In this document: positions 54,134 to 64,000 of the stretch, piece after piece
Position numbering within the stretch: the stretch's first letter is position 1
Layout: the number at the start of each line of letters is the position of its first letter
DNA from: an uncultured Winogradskyella sp.
GTDB lineage: Bacteria > Bacteroidota > Bacteroidia > Flavobacteriales > Flavobacteriaceae
Length of the DNA: 64,000 nt
NCBI RefSeq assembly: GCF_947498005.1
Contig: NZ_CANMIW010000003.1
Coordinates: forward strand, 186,001-250,000
Reading direction: 5' to 3'
Translations under genes and position numbers: made by a program
The notes under the pieces: generated by a model
The model's database searches: none
What the model saw: only the letters and a program-made list of their open reading frames with translations
What the model was told of the DNA's origin: nothing

Positions 54134-55006
54134 TTAGCCTAAAACTTCAGCAACTTTTTTACCTATTTCAGCCGGAGAATCTACAACGTGAATTCCACAT
54201 TCTCTCATGATGGCCTTTTTTGCTTGAGCAGTATCATCACTACCACCAACAATAGCACCAGCATGTCCCATTGTACGACCAGCAGGAGCAGTTTCACCAG
54301 CAATAAAACCAATAACTGGTTTTTTACTTCCACTCTTTTTATACCAATTTGCAGCATCAGCTTCTAACTGTCCTCCTATTTCACCTATCATCACAACAGC
54401 TTCAGTTTCTGGATCGTTAATTAATAACTCAACAGCTTCTTTTGTCGTTGTACCAATGATTGGATCACCACCAATACCAATAGCAGTTGTAATTCCTAAA
54501 CCTTGTTTTACTACTTGGTCAGCTGCTTCATAAGTTAAAGTTCCTGATTTAGAAACAATACCTACATTTCCTGATTTAAATACAAAACCTGGCATAATAC
54601 CAACTTTCGCTTCTCCTGGTGTAATTACTCCTGGGCAGTTAGGACCAATTAAACGACATTCTTTATTTTTAATATAATTTGAAGCTTTAATCATATCTGC
54701 AACAGGAATACCTTCAGTAATTGTGATGATTACTTTAATACCTGCATCTGCAGCTTCCATAATTGCATCTGCAGCAAATGCTGGTGGTACAAAGATAATT
54801 GTGGTATCAGCAGCTACTTTTTCTACAGCTTCTGCAACTGTATTAAAAACAGGTTTGTCTAAATGTGTTTTACCACCTTTCCCTGGAGTTACACCTCCTA
54901 CAACGTTTGTACCATATTCAATCATTTGTTCAGCATGAAAAGTACCTTCACTACCTGTAAAACCTTGAACAATTATGTTAGAATTCTTGTTTACTAAAAC
55001 ACTCAT
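54134..55006 (-). CDS. sucD: Succinate-CoA ligase subunit alpha
   Basis: A 290-residue subunit of the citric-acid-cycle enzyme that makes succinate and ATP or GTP from succinyl-CoA. The CoA-binding Rossmann part opens [18 protein letters not shown] and PGKGGKTH; the phospho-His is in GHAGAIVGG (about 248) and the phosphate-binding loop in [11 protein letters not shown]. sucC, the beta subunit, is not in this window. It is the last gene of the lpx-linked run, 73 bases after the SnoaL-like gene, and has its own terminator. Confidence 0.96.
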   Translation of the reverse strand: MSVLVNKNSNIIVQGFTGSEGTFHAEQMIEYGTNVVGGVTPGKGGKTHLDKPVFNTVAEAVEKVAADTTIIFVPPAFAADAIMEAADAGIKVIITITEGIPVADMIKASNYIKNKECRLIGPNCPGVITPGEAKVGIMPGFVFKSGNVGIVSKSGTLTYEAADQVVKQGLGITTAIGIGGDPIIGTTTKEAVELLINDPETEAVVMIGEIGGQLEADAANWYKKSGSKKPVIGFIAGETAPAGRTMGHAGAIVGGSDDTAQAKKAIMRECGIHVVDSPAEIGKKVAEVLG

Positions 55007-55079
55007 TGGTTATATCTATTTTTAGTTTTATAATTACTGTAACAAAAATAAGAGATTTAAAACGCAAATGCGACCTCTT

Positions 55080-55490
55080 TTATAATTTTATTTCTTTATA
55101 TGAAGCCATACTTGTCATATCATTTTCATTAGCTTGATGACTGATTTCGTAACCTCTAAATAATTTGCCTTCTTTCACTTCCCAAATTGCTGTAAAATGA
55201 GCAATAATAGATTCAATTTCAGGTTCTTCAATTGTAAATCCAAACAATGTATGACGTGTTGTTACAAAGTTATTGGCCTCAATAAAATGCGTGAATTCAA
55301 AACGAACGCTTTCAAAAGATTGCCTCGTGCCTTTAAAAAAAAGTTCTAATTCTTTATTGCCTAGTAAATCAAACCCTTGACTACTCGTCCAGTGTAACTC
55401 ACATTCTTTATGAAAATATTTTGAAACAATATCTACATCATTAGCGATATCAGATTCATAGAATGCTTTAACAATATCCTTTGCTGACAT
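55080..55490 (-). CDS. SnoaL-like / NTF2-fold protein
   Basis: A 136-residue protein with the alpha+beta cone shape of the NTF2 superfamily: an N-terminal helix (DIVKAFYESDI), HKECELHWTSSQGFDLLG, and long strands near TRHTLFGF and HFTAIWEVKEGKLFRGYEIS. The fold can be catalytic or ligand-binding; no active-site residue is decisive. The start codon overlaps the stop of the upstream LpxD-like gene by 1 base, so it is co-translated with it. Confidence 0.78.
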   Translation of the reverse strand: MSAKDIVKAFYESDIANDVDIVSKYFHKECELHWTSSQGFDLLGNKELELFFKGTRQSFESVRFEFTHFIEANNFVTTRHTLFGFTIEEPEIESIIAHFTAIWEVKEGKLFRGYEISHQANENDMTSMASYKEIKL

Positions 55491-56425
55491 TATAGATTTT
55501 TTATTTTTTGAAGAATTTCAGGTATTTTTTTAATATAAGCACGTTCTTTAAAAAATGCTCTTGCATCAATTGCAGGTGAACCAAAATATGTTTTGCCTTC
55601 ATCTGTAGAGTGCCCTAAACCAGATTGCGCAAATAAAACCGTTCCTTTTGCAATTGTAATTCCGCTTTTAACACCAACCTGTCCCCAAATTGTGACATTG
55701 TCTTCTACAACAACACAGCCTGCAATAGCTGTATGTGAAGCTATTAAACATTTTTTTCCCAAAACGGTATCATGACCAATTTGAATATGATTATCTAATT
55801 TTGATCCTTCACCAATAGTAGTGTCTCCTGTAACGCCTCTATCTATAGTACAAAGTGCACCAATATCTACATGATCTTCAATAATGACACGTCCTCCAGA
55901 CAGTAATTGGTCATAGCCTTCTGGTCTGTTTTTGTAATAAAACGCACTTGCTCCTAAAACGCTTCCTGCATGTATGGTAACATTATCACCTATAACGCTA
56001 TCATCATAAATACTAACATTAGCATGTATTATGCAATTCTTTCCTATAGAAACATTGTTTCCTATAAAACAGTTAGGTTGAATAATAGTTCCTTCATCAA
56101 TTTTAGCATCTTCCGCAATTGTTGAATTTGCCTTTTTAAATGGCTTAAAATGTGCTGTAATTTTATTAAAATCTCTAAAAGGATCGTCTGAAATTAAAAG
56201 CGCTTTACCTTCCGGACATTCAACATCCTTGTTAATAAGCACAATTGTGGCTGCAGATTCTAATGCTTTGTCATAATATTTTGGATGATCTACAAAAACA
56301 ATATCACCTGGTTCTACCACATGAATTTCATTAATGCCTAATATTTCAAAATCTTCTGAACCTTTAAATTCGCAATTAATTAAAGTTGCTATTTGTTTCA
56401 AGGTATGTGGAAAAGGAAACTTCAA
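55490..56425 (-). CDS. LpxD-family acyltransferase (second copy)
   Basis: A 311-residue left-handed beta-helix acyltransferase of the LpxD type. An N-terminal domain (1-95) is followed by hexapeptide repeats (FIGNNVSIGKNC, YDDSVIGDNVTIHAGSVLGA, about 115-250) and the conserved catalytic His in IQIGHDTVLG. A C-terminal helix ends with KKIPEILQKIKNL. It lacks part of the length of the main LpxD (342) but keeps the catalytic residue. It may make a second lipid A-like acylation or a related sugar; that is inference. It lies 46 bases after efp. Confidence 0.86.
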   Translation of the reverse strand: MKFPFPHTLKQIATLINCEFKGSEDFEILGINEIHVVEPGDIVFVDHPKYYDKALESAATIVLINKDVECPEGKALLISDDPFRDFNKITAHFKPFKKANSTIAEDAKIDEGTIIQPNCFIGNNVSIGKNCIIHANVSIYDDSVIGDNVTIHAGSVLGASAFYYKNRPEGYDQLLSGGRVIIEDHVDIGALCTIDRGVTGDTTIGEGSKLDNHIQIGHDTVLGKKCLIASHTAIAGCVVVEDNVTIWGQVGVKSGITIAKGTVLFAQSGLGHSTDEGKTYFGSPAIDARAFFKERAYIKKIPEILQKIKNL

Positions 56426-56471
56426 TGGCTAAATGTTTTATAAATTAGATGGATACAAGAACAGATAAGAC

Positions 56472-57038
56472 CTATTCTTTAATACGTTCTTTATAAGTAC
56501 CTTTTGCAGTTTCTACTTTAATTTTATCGCCTTCATTGATAAACAAAGGAACGTTTACAATTGCACCAGACTCTACAGTTGCTGGTTTTGTAGCATTAGT
56601 GGCAGTATTACCTTTTACGCCAGGTTCTGTAGCCGTAATTTCTAATACAACAGAAGCCGGTAATTCTACCGAAAGTGGCATATTGTCTTCTGTGTTGATT
56701 TGAATGGTAACAACTTCACCTTCTTTCATTAAATCTGGTCTGTCTAAAGCCGATTCTAATAATCTAATTTGAGTGTAATCTGCTTCATTCATAAAATGGT
56801 AAAATTCACCATCATTATAGAGGTATTGAAACTTATGAGTTTCTACTCGAATATCTTCTATTTTATGACCTGCAGAAAATGTATTATCTAATACCTTACC
56901 TGTAGTTACACTCTTCATTTTAGTTCTTACAAATGCTGGTCCTTTACCAGGTTTTACATGTAAAAATTCTATAATTTTATAAATGTCATTATTGTATTTA
57001 AGACAAAGTCCGTTTCTTATATCTGAAGTAGTAGCCAT
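56472..57038 (-). CDS. efp: Elongation factor P
   Basis: A 188-residue EF-P that relieves ribosome stalling at polyproline stretches. The three-domain layout is complete: N-terminal KOW-like domain with the tip loop KPGKGPAF (Lys34 region, the usual modification site), the middle OB domain near 68-130 (DNMPLSVELPASV), and the C-terminal OB domain ending GDKIKVETAKGTY. Lysine rather than arginine at the tip suits beta-lysylation. It lies 47 bases after lpxA. Confidence 0.96.
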   Translation of the reverse strand: MATTSDIRNGLCLKYNNDIYKIIEFLHVKPGKGPAFVRTKMKSVTTGKVLDNTFSAGHKIEDIRVETHKFQYLYNDGEFYHFMNEADYTQIRLLESALDRPDLMKEGEVVTIQINTEDNMPLSVELPASVVLEITATEPGVKGNTATNATKPATVESGAIVNVPLFINEGDKIKVETAKGTYKERIKE

Positions 57039-57085
57039 TATTTTATTTATTTAATCTTTAATTATTAGTTTATTGATGATGCGTA

Positions 57086-57871
57086 TTAATTGGATTTAAA
57101 ATACCCTTTCATAATTCCACGATGAGAATTCTTAATAAATTGTAGTATTTCATCACGCTCTGGAGTTGCTTCCATTTCTGCTTCAATTAAATCTGACGCT
57201 TGTGTATTATTATAATTTTTTTGATAGAGCATTCTGTATATATTCTGAATTTCTCTAATTTTTTCTGTACTATAACCTCTTCGTCTTAATCCTACAGAAT
57301 TTATTCCAACATAAGATAAAGGTTCACGAGCTGCCTTAACATAAGGAGGAACATCTTTACGTACTAATGATCCACCTGTTACAAAAGCATGATTACCTAT
57401 TGAACAAAATTGATGTACAGCTGTCATACCAGCCAAAATAACATAATCACCAACAGTAATATGTCCTGCAAGTGTGCTATTATTAGAAAAAATACAATTA
57501 TTACCAACTATACAATCATGAGCAATGTGACAATACGCCATAATTAAACAATTATCACCAATAACAGTTTTCATTCGGTCTGTTGTTCCTCTATTTATAG
57601 TAACACATTCTCTAATAGTAACATTATTACCAATTTCTACTGTGGTATCCTCGTCATTATATTTTAAATCTTGAGGAACTGCAGAGATTACTGCTCCCGG
57701 AAAAATATTACAATTTTTTCCTATACGAGCACCTTCCATAATGGTTACATTACTTCCAATCCAAGTACCTTCACCAATCTTAACATTGTTATGTATTGTA
57801 GTAAAAGGTTCTATAACGACATTCTTTGCGATTTTTGCACCAGGATGCACGTATGCTAACGGTTGGTTCAT
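57086..57871 (-). CDS. lpxA: Acyl-ACP--UDP-N-acetylglucosamine O-acyltransferase
   Basis: A 261-residue LpxA, first step of lipid A biosynthesis. Hexapeptide repeats fill residues 5-180 and the catalytic His lies in CHIAHDCIVGNNC (about residue 122). The helical C-terminal domain holds LRRRGYSTEKIREIQNIYRMLY. The ATG at 57871 (MNQPLAYVHPGAKI) gives the normal 261-residue length; an upstream ATG would add 13 residues. Between lpxC-fabZ and efp. Confidence 0.96.
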   Translation of the reverse strand: MNQPLAYVHPGAKIAKNVVIEPFTTIHNNVKIGEGTWIGSNVTIMEGARIGKNCNIFPGAVISAVPQDLKYNDEDTTVEIGNNVTIRECVTINRGTTDRMKTVIGDNCLIMAYCHIAHDCIVGNNCIFSNNSTLAGHITVGDYVILAGMTAVHQFCSIGNHAFVTGGSLVRKDVPPYVKAAREPLSYVGINSVGLRRRGYSTEKIREIQNIYRMLYQKNYNNTQASDLIEAEMEATPERDEILQFIKNSHRGIMKGYFKSN

Positions 57872-57953
57872 TTGTTTTCTTTTTATTTTAATAAGGCAAT
57901 TAAAATGCAATAGCCTTTAAAATTATTTTAATACTAATTAATAAAGTAATGTT

Positions 57954-59360
57954 TTATTTAACTTTTGATATTTGTGCCATTAGCTCTGCTTCTGCACATA
58001 ATTTACCATTTGCGTATGCATAACCTTGCATATGGCAAATTCCTCTTCTAATTGGCGTTATTAACGAACACTTAAATATTAAAGTATCACCAGGCACTAC
58101 TTTTTGTTTAAACTTTACGTTATCCATTTTCATGAAAAATGTTAGATAATTTTCAGGATCAGGAACCGTGCTTAGTACTAAAATCCCACCTGTTTGTGCC
58201 ATCGCTTCTACGATTAAAACACCTGGCATTACTGGTGCTCCTGGAAAATGACCTCTAAAGAACTCTTCGTTCATAGTTACATTTTTCATACCAATGACAT
58301 GGTTGTCAGATAACTCATATACTTTATCTAACAATAAAAACGGTTGTCTATGAGGTAACATATCCATTATTTGATTCACATCCATCAAGGGTTGAGAATT
58401 CAAATCTACTTGTGGTACATTATTACGTCTTTCGTTTTTAATGAGCTTAGACATCTTTTTAGCAAATTGGGTATTTACAAAATGTCCGGGTTTATTTGCT
58501 ATAACTTTACCCCTTATACGAGTGCCAATTAAAGCTAAATCGCCTAAAACATCTAATAGTTTATGACGAGCAGCTTCGTTAGGATGATGAAGTGTTAGAT
58601 TATCTAAAATTCCGTTTGGTTTAACAGCTATATTGTCTTTATTAAATGCTACTCTTAATTTTTCCATGGTTTCTGGAGATAATTCTTTATCTACATAAAC
58701 AATAGCATTGTTTAAATCACCACCTTTTATTAATCCATGTTCTAAGAGCATTTCAATTTCATGCAGAAAACTAAAGGTTCTAGCATCTGCAATTTCAGTT
58801 TTAAAATCTGAAACTTTGTTCAACGTTGCATTTTGAGTTCCTAAAACTTTGGTCCCAAAATCTACCATTGTAGTAATTTGATATGCACTAGATGGCATTA
58901 AAATAATCTCACTACCTGTTTCTTCATCTGTATAAGAGACTACTTGTGTTACTTCATAAACTTCTCTAAAAGCATCTTGTTCTGCAATACCTGCTTCTTC
59001 AATAGCTTCAACAAAAAACTTTGAAGATCCATCCATAATTGGTGGCTCTGAAGCATCTAATTCAATTATAGCATTATCAATATCTAACCCAACTAATGCC
59101 GCTAAAACATGCTCGCAAGTTTGAATTGTAACACCATTTCTTTCTAAACAAGTTCCGCGTTGTGTACTTGTTACATAATTAGCATCTGCCTGCATTTTTG
59201 GACTTCCTTCTAAATCCACACGCACAAATACAAAACCCGAGTTTTCTGCTCCAGGTTTAAATACTAATTTAACATCAGCACCAGTATGAAGACCTACACC
59301 TTGTAGTGTTACTTCTTTTTCAATGGTTTTTTGTTTTATATCTGTTTTAATTATTGCCAT
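57954..59360 (-). CDS. lpxC-fabZ: Bifunctional LpxC deacetylase / FabZ dehydratase
   Basis: A 468-residue fusion. Residues 1-305 are LpxC, the zinc deacetylase of lipid A synthesis: [13 protein letters not shown] (zinc His near 83) and [19 protein letters not shown] (zinc His and Asp near 270). Residues about 320-468 are the hotdog dehydratase FabZ with the catalytic His in [14 protein letters not shown] and Glu in VEAMAQTGG. Both active sites are complete. The fusion is characteristic of Bacteroidota, as I recall. It overlaps lpxD by 14 bases. Confidence 0.96.
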   Translation of the reverse strand: MAIIKTDIKQKTIEKEVTLQGVGLHTGADVKLVFKPGAENSGFVFVRVDLEGSPKMQADANYVTSTQRGTCLERNGVTIQTCEHVLAALVGLDIDNAIIELDASEPPIMDGSSKFFVEAIEEAGIAEQDAFREVYEVTQVVSYTDEETGSEIILMPSSAYQITTMVDFGTKVLGTQNATLNKVSDFKTEIADARTFSFLHEIEMLLEHGLIKGGDLNNAIVYVDKELSPETMEKLRVAFNKDNIAVKPNGILDNLTLHHPNEAARHKLLDVLGDLALIGTRIRGKVIANKPGHFVNTQFAKKMSKLIKNERRNNVPQVDLNSQPLMDVNQIMDMLPHRQPFLLLDKVYELSDNHVIGMKNVTMNEEFFRGHFPGAPVMPGVLIVEAMAQTGGILVLSTVPDPENYLTFFMKMDNVKFKQKVVPGDTLIFKCSLITPIRRGICHMQGYAYANGKLCAEAELMAQISKVK

Positions 59361-60375
59361 CTACTTTTTTTTCTAATTCATTAATAGTTTTTGCAAGCTT
59401 AGGTAAATTTTTAAAATACACGTAAGATTTATTCCAATCAGAATAGCCAAATGAAGGCGATCCTTGTAATATTTCGTTATCCTTTACATTTCTACCAATA
59501 CCAGATTGAGCCTGTACTTTTACATTATTACCAATTACTAAATGGCCAGCAATACCTACTTGACCTCCAATTTGGCAATTCTCTCCGATTTTTGAAGAAC
59601 CAGCAACACCTGTTTGCGCTGCAATTACGGTATTTTTTCCAACTTCAACGTTATGCGCAATCTGAATTTGATTATCTAGTTTTACACCAGCTCTTATAAT
59701 TGTAGAACCCATTGTTGCTCTATCTATAGTGGTACCAGCTCCTACATCTACATAATCTTCTAAAATAACGTTACCTATTTGAGGAATTTTGGCATAACCA
59801 CCATCCTTTGTAGGCGCAAAACCAAAACCATCTGCTCCTATAATAGCACCAGAATTAATAACGCAGTTACTTCCAATAATACAATCTGAATAAACTTTTC
59901 CTCCTGAAAAAACAATTGAGTTTTCTCCTAATACCACATTGTCACCAATATAAGCATTTGGGAAAATCTTCACATTATCTCCTAATTGTACATTATTACC
60001 AATATACGCAAAAGCACCAACATAAATATTATTACCTCGACTCACTGAATCAGAAATAAAACTAGGCTGTTCTATACCTGTTTTATTAAGTTTAATTTGA
60101 TTATAGTACTCTAATAATTTTGAAAAACCTTCATAAGCGTCTTCCACTTTTATTAAAGTAGTAGAAATTGGTTTATCAGGTTTAAAATCTGTATTTACAA
60201 TTGTAATAGAGGCTTCAGTTGTATATATATAAGGTGTGTATTTTAAATTAGATAAAAAGGTAAGTGACCCCTCAGTTCCTTCTTCTATCTTAGATAGTTT
60301 AGAAACCTCTATATTAGGATTACCAACAACAGTACCTTCTAAAATACCTGCGATTTGTTCTGCTGTAAATTTCAA
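59347..60375 (-). CDS. lpxD: UDP-3-O-(3-hydroxyacyl)glucosamine N-acyltransferase
   Basis: A 342-residue LpxD, third step of lipid A synthesis. The N-terminal domain (1-100) is followed by hexapeptide repeats ([20 protein letters not shown] onward, about 112-310) and the catalytic His in [10 protein letters not shown] (about 239); the closing helix ends with the acidic [10 protein letters not shown]. First of the lipid A genes here, overlapping lpxC by 14 bases and 51 bases after the HD-domain gene. Confidence 0.95.
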   Translation of the reverse strand: MKFTAEQIAGILEGTVVGNPNIEVSKLSKIEEGTEGSLTFLSNLKYTPYIYTTEASITIVNTDFKPDKPISTTLIKVEDAYEGFSKLLEYYNQIKLNKTGIEQPSFISDSVSRGNNIYVGAFAYIGNNVQLGDNVKIFPNAYIGDNVVLGENSIVFSGGKVYSDCIIGSNCVINSGAIIGADGFGFAPTKDGGYAKIPQIGNVILEDYVDVGAGTTIDRATMGSTIIRAGVKLDNQIQIAHNVEVGKNTVIAAQTGVAGSSKIGENCQIGGQVGIAGHLVIGNNVKVQAQSGIGRNVKDNEILQGSPSFGYSDWNKSYVYFKNLPKLAKTINELEKKVDGNN

Positions 60376-60426
60376 TTATTTATTTTTATAGTCTTGATTG
60401 ATTTTCACAAAAATAGAAAAAAAGGA

Positions 60427-61656
60427 TTACATTTTCTTTTTAGGATAGCACATATAATATTTAGTTATCGGTTTACTTAGTGCTTTTAAGTTTAATTGGT
60501 CTGATGCTTTAACGATATCCTTTATCTTTCCTGATTTAAATAGGATGTTAATTTTTTGAAACTTATTCTGATAAGCTTGATTTGTAAGCTCTCCGTGAAA
60601 AACGAAGTAATTAGCTTCTTGCTCAGTAATATTATGTTTTTGCATTAAAGCTTCTGTATGGCTTGCTAATTCCGAAGATTTAATGGCTTTATTTTTCAAC
60701 TTTACCTTCAGTAAATTTCTCTCTAATATCATTTGACAAAGATTACTCAACACAAAATCTTTGTGGTTTTGCCATTCTTTTAAAGCCGCAACGATATCAT
60801 AATCGTCTAGTTTTGAAAAAACTTGTAATGTTTCATTTGTAAAACTATCTGCATTTATCTCCGAAAACAGAAAATAAAACAGCGCATCACTACAGTTTAG
60901 TTTTTCGCCTTGCTGCACCAATTCTTTAGCACGTTTTAAAACACTCATTAACAATTGCTCTGCAACAACACCAGTTTTGTGCATATAAACTTGCCAATAC
61001 ATAAAACGTCTCGCAATTAAGAACTTTTCTACACTTAAAATACCTTTTTCCTCAACGACTAATTGATCATTAACTACATTAAGCATCGTTATTAATCGTT
61101 CACTATTTATATTCCCTTCTGCAACACCAGTGTAAAAGCTATCACGTTTTAAATAATCTGCTCTATCCATATCCAATTGACTAGAAATAAGCTCGCACAT
61201 AAATTGACGTGGATATTCTCCTTTAAAAATAGAAATGGCTAACGTTAAACTTCCGTTAAACTCTGTATTAAGTTTTTCCATAAATCGCAACGAAATTTCC
61301 TCGTGAGAGACATCATTTACAATACTATGTTCCATGGCATGAGAAAATGGTCCATGACCAATATCATGTAAGAGAATTGCTACTAGCAAACCATTTTCTT
61401 CTTCACCAGAAATTATAACTCCTTTAAAACGAAGCACATTGATAGCTTTTTGCATTAAATGCATGCAGCCCAAAGCATGGTGAAAACGTGTATGATGAGC
61501 ACCTGGATATACCAAATATGATAAACCCATTTGACTGATTCTTCTTAATCGTTGAAAATATTTATGCTGAATAATATCAAAGATTAACGAATTAGGAATA
61601 GTAATAAATCCGTAAATTGGGTCGTTAAAGATTTTAAGCTTATTTTTTGTAGGCAA
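60427..61656 (-). CDS. HD-domain phosphohydrolase
   Basis: A 409-residue HD-superfamily protein. The metal site reads HHTRFHHALG (first His near 54), ILLHDIGHGPFSH (HD near 97) and the later RADYLKRDSFYTG Asp (near 176), so the catalytic set HxxxH-HD-D is complete. Similar Bacteroidota proteins are annotated as dNTP triphosphohydrolase-like. The C-terminal half is helical and unassigned. It lies immediately upstream of lpxD and on the other side divergent from porX, the same neighbourhood I recall in other Flavobacteriia. Confidence 0.9.
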   Translation of the reverse strand: MPTKNKLKIFNDPIYGFITIPNSLIFDIIQHKYFQRLRRISQMGLSYLVYPGAHHTRFHHALGCMHLMQKAINVLRFKGVIISGEEENGLLVAILLHDIGHGPFSHAMEHSIVNDVSHEEISLRFMEKLNTEFNGSLTLAISIFKGEYPRQFMCELISSQLDMDRADYLKRDSFYTGVAEGNINSERLITMLNVVNDQLVVEEKGILSVEKFLIARRFMYWQVYMHKTGVVAEQLLMSVLKRAKELVQQGEKLNCSDALFYFLFSEINADSFTNETLQVFSKLDDYDIVAALKEWQNHKDFVLSNLCQMILERNLLKVKLKNKAIKSSELASHTEALMQKHNITEQEANYFVFHGELTNQAYQNKFQKINILFKSGKIKDIVKASDQLNLKALSKPITKYYMCYPKKKM

Positions 61657-61702
61657 AATTATAGTTTTTATTGCTAGTCGTTTGTTGCTAGATTTTTGCT
61701 TT

Positions 61703-61783
61703 GTCGTTCTGAATATATATCAGAATCACATATTTAAAAATTGATAATTACATTGTTAGATCCTGAAACGAGTTCAGGCTGAC
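61703..61783. repeat. Palindromic element R8 between the HD-domain gene and porX
   Basis: GTCGTTCTGAATATATATCAGAATC on the left and, in reverse, GTCAGCCTGAACTCGTTTCAGGATC on the right, 81 bases in all. It matches R6 rather than R2. It lies in the 191-base divergent promoter region; no other copy is seen outside the his operon. Confidence 0.75.
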
Positions 61784-61847
61784 AAAAACATGTATTCAGC
61801 AAGCAAATAATTAAATCATTATTAATAATAAACAAATATACCATAAC

Positions 61848-63395
61848 ATGATAAATATTCTCTGGGTTGACGATGAAATCGATTTATTAAAGCCACATAT
61901 TATTTTTTTAGAACAGAAAGGTTACGTAGTGACTAAATGCCAAAGTGGAACTGAAGCTTTAGAAATAATAAATGATACTAATTTCGATATTGTCTTTTTA
62001 GATGAGAATATGCCAGGACTTACTGGATTAGAAACTTTAAACGAAATTAAAGAAAGACGTGCCAATTTACCAATTGTAATGATTACCAAAAGCGAGGAGG
62101 AATATATTATGGAAGAAGCTATTGGAAATAAAATAGCTGATTATTTAATAAAACCTGTTAACCCTAATCAAATTTTATTGAGTTTAAAAAAGAATTTAGA
62201 CCACTCGCGTTTAGTTTCTGAAAAGACAACATCTAATTACCAGCAAGAATTTAGAAAGATTGCTATGGATTTGTCAATGGTTAATTCTTATGAAGAATGG
62301 GTGGATTTATATCAAAAACTGATTTACTGGGAATTACAACTGGAAGGAATTGAAGATGTTGGAATGACTGATATTTTAGAATCTCAAAAAACAGAGGCGA
62401 ACAATCAGTTTGGAAAATTTATCGAAAAAAATTACGAAGATTGGTTTCTGCCCAATACTGATGCACCTGTAATGTCTCATACCTTATTTAAAGATAAAGT
62501 AGTCCCAGAACTCAGTGATAAACAACCAACAGTTTTGGTAGTAATTGATAATTTACGTTACGATCAATGGAAAGCATTTGAACCAATAGTTAATAATTAT
62601 TACAAAAAAGCATCAGAATTAGCATTTTATAGCATTCTGCCGACAGCTACACAATATGCAAGAAATGCCATTTTTTCAGGCTTAATGCCTGCGGATATGG
62701 AAAGCTTATTTCCTCAATATTGGAAAAACGATACTGATGAAGGTGGTAAAAACATGCACGAAGGCGATTTTCTAAGAGAACAATTAAAACGTCTCGGTCT
62801 TGGGAATTTAAAGCATACATATCATAAAATCACAAATCTAAAAGCTGGAAAAAAATTAGTTGAAAATTTTAGATCCTTAAAAGATAATGATCTTAATGTA
62901 ATTGTATACAATTTTGTAGATATGCTGTCGCATTCTAAAACAGAAATGGAAGTTGTTAAAGAATTGGCATCAAATGATAAAGCTTATCGATCACTTACGG
63001 TTAGTTGGTTTAAAAATTCGCCTTTATTAGAAATGATTCAGCTATCTCAGCAGCTAGGTTTTAAATTAATCTTAACTACAGATCACGGAACAATAAATGT
63101 AAAAGCACCTTCAAAAGTTATTGGTGATAGAGATACCAGTTTAAACCTACGTTACAAAACGGGTAGAAGTTTAACCTACCAAGATAAGGATGTATTAGCC
63201 GTTAAAAATCCAAAATCCGTTCACTTGCCTTCATTAACTATGAGTAGCTCATTTATATTTGCAAAAGGAGATATGTTTTTAGCTTATCCTAATAACTTTA
63301 ATCATTACGTAAGTTATTACAGGAACACTTATCAACATGGAGGTGTTTCTTTAGAAGAGATGGTTATTCCTTTTGTTGTTATGGAGCCTAAATAG
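61848..63395 (+). CDS. porX: T9SS regulator PorX (response regulator with PglZ domain)
   Basis: A 515-residue protein. The receiver domain (1-120) holds VDDEID (D8, D9) and phospho-acceptor D52 in VFLDENMPG, with Lys in YLIKPVNP. After a helical linker, an alkaline-phosphatase-superfamily PglZ domain (about 225-515) shows VLVVIDNLRYDQW (Asp metal ligand), SILPTATQYARN (Thr nucleophile), ILTTDHG and YQHGGVSLEEMV. PorX regulates type IX secretion genes, partly with the ECF factor SigP and the kinase PorY; none of those is in the window. Divergent from the HD-domain gene and upstream of tsaE. Confidence 0.96.
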   Translation: MINILWVDDEIDLLKPHIIFLEQKGYVVTKCQSGTEALEIINDTNFDIVFLDENMPGLTGLETLNEIKERRANLPIVMITKSEEEYIMEEAIGNKIADYLIKPVNPNQILLSLKKNLDHSRLVSEKTTSNYQQEFRKIAMDLSMVNSYEEWVDLYQKLIYWELQLEGIEDVGMTDILESQKTEANNQFGKFIEKNYEDWFLPNTDAPVMSHTLFKDKVVPELSDKQPTVLVVIDNLRYDQWKAFEPIVNNYYKKASELAFYSILPTATQYARNAIFSGLMPADMESLFPQYWKNDTDEGGKNMHEGDFLREQLKRLGLGNLKHTYHKITNLKAGKKLVENFRSLKDNDLNVIVYNFVDMLSHSKTEMEVVKELASNDKAYRSLTVSWFKNSPLLEMIQLSQQLGFKLILTTDHGTINVKAPSKVIGDRDTSLNLRYKTGRSLTYQDKDVLAVKNPKSVHLPSLTMSSSFIFAKGDMFLAYPNNFNHYVSYYRNTYQHGGVSLEEMVIPFVVMEPK

Positions 63396-63567
63396 AAAAA
63401 TTATTCTTTAAATGATTAAGTAAATTAAAGACATTGTCTTGAATAATTCTTTAAAACACTGAAAGAATAATCCTTAAAATGCAAAATTAATCGATGAAAT
63501 ACGCTTTTTTTTAGGTTATCCAAAATATTTTTCTTACCCTTGTATCGTTAAATTATTTTAAAATTTA

Positions 63568-64000
63568 GTGGAAACAATAAAGTTCACATATTATTTAAAG
63601 GATATCGACGCAATTGCTGCTAGTATATTAGAGCATTTAGATTCTAAGATAATACTATTTAGTGGTAGTATGGGAGCTGGTAAAACAACATTTATTAATG
63701 CACTGCTTAAAGCGATGCAAAGTGATGATGTTGCCACGAGCCCAACCTTCTCTATTGTAAATGAATACACTATACCTGACGATAAAATTTACCATTTTGA
63801 CTTTTACAGAATAAATTCTATTGAAGAAGCATACAATTTTGGAATAGAAGATTATTTAAGTAGTGATTCATGGTTATTTATGGAATGGCCAGAGCGCATT
63901 GAAGAATTAATACCTGATAACTCTCAAACCGTTACTATCACTGACATTGAAAATAATAAAAGATCCCTCAAATTAACAATAAACGACAAACATTTAACCC
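63568..64000 (+). CDS. tsaE: tRNA threonylcarbamoyladenosine biosynthesis ATPase TsaE (3' end cut off)
   Basis: The first 144 codons of TsaE, which supports N6-threonylcarbamoyl modification of tRNA A37. The P-loop GSMGAGKTT lies at about 33-41 (canonical GxLGAGKTT), followed by TSPTFSIVNEY near 70, the FDFYRI Asp region and FMEWPER near 115. The start is GTG at 63568; no ATG fits. The frame is open to the last base, so the protein continues past the window. A weak TACCCTTG box lies near 63536-63543. PorX next to TsaE is a pairing I recall in Bacteroidota. Confidence 0.93.
   Translation, partial: METIKFTYYLKDIDAIAASILEHLDSKIILFSGSMGAGKTTFINALLKAMQSDDVATSPTFSIVNEYTIPDDKIYHFDFYRINSIEEAYNFGIEDYLSSDSWLFMEWPERIEELIPDNSQTVTITDIENNKRSLKLTINDKHLT

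Overview
The window looks like a chromosomal segment of a marine-type member of the Flavobacteriaceae (Bacteroidota). The DNA is AT-rich. Several promoters match the Bacteroidota -7 element TAnnTTTG. Two secreted proteins end in type IX secretion (T9SS) sorting domains and the T9SS regulator PorX is present. LpxC is fused to FabZ and HisB is bifunctional. Many lipoproteins belong to families I know mainly from Bacteroidota (DUF4251, DUF4270, DUF4907). The genus cannot be fixed from this sequence. I see no rRNA, tRNA, CRISPR array, prophage, transposase or plasmid gene.

Layout. Positions 1-10.2 kb hold a truncated DEAD-box RNA helicase, a DUF4251 lipoprotein, a divergent long SDR oxidoreductase, a J-domain/KTSC fusion, an SF2 helicase, an M23/LysM peptidase, topoisomerase III, a GyrI-like protein, a fasciclin protein and a cold-shock-domain protein with a long 5' leader. 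Positions 10.4-20 kb hold a zinc metalloprotease with a second DUF4251 protein, DUF3817, two unrelated MscS-type channels, a thioesterase, DUF2461, several small unknown proteins and TruA. Positions 20.1-25.3 kb hold two paralogous T9SS cargo proteins, one an M43-type metalloprotease, separated by a 418-bp gap with phased ATCGAT repeats.

Positions 25.4-33.1 kb carry a complete histidine operon on the minus strand in the order hisG-D-C-B-H-A-F-IE. It is preceded by a His-rich leader peptide (MTFIQLHHHFHTSDQAR) and an attenuator. Every one of its seven intercistronic gaps contains a palindromic or tandem repeat.

Positions 33.2-37.4 kb hold a prohibitin-like SPFH protein, a VWA membrane protein, a DUF6515-like protein and an EF-hand lipoprotein. 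Positions 37.5-43.8 kb hold a TolC/MacA/split-MacB export operon that ends with its own LytS/LytTR two-component pair. Positions 44-50 kb hold an envelope cluster (beta-barrel protein and DUF4270 lipoprotein, divergent from a kelch-like lipoprotein, DUF4907 and a second LytS/LytTR pair). Positions 50.1-61.7 kb hold FabG, an M16 peptidase, SucD and a lipid A/translation cluster (two LpxD-type acyltransferases, LpxC-FabZ, LpxA, EF-P) plus an HD-domain phosphohydrolase. The window ends with divergent porX and a truncated tsaE.

Most of the window is housekeeping. The best candidates for something under-described are the histidine attenuator, the repeats filling every gap of the his operon, the kelch/DUF4270/DUF4907/LytTR envelope cluster with repeated TCTACAAA motifs in its divergent promoter, and the phased ATCGAT repeats before a T9SS cargo gene.
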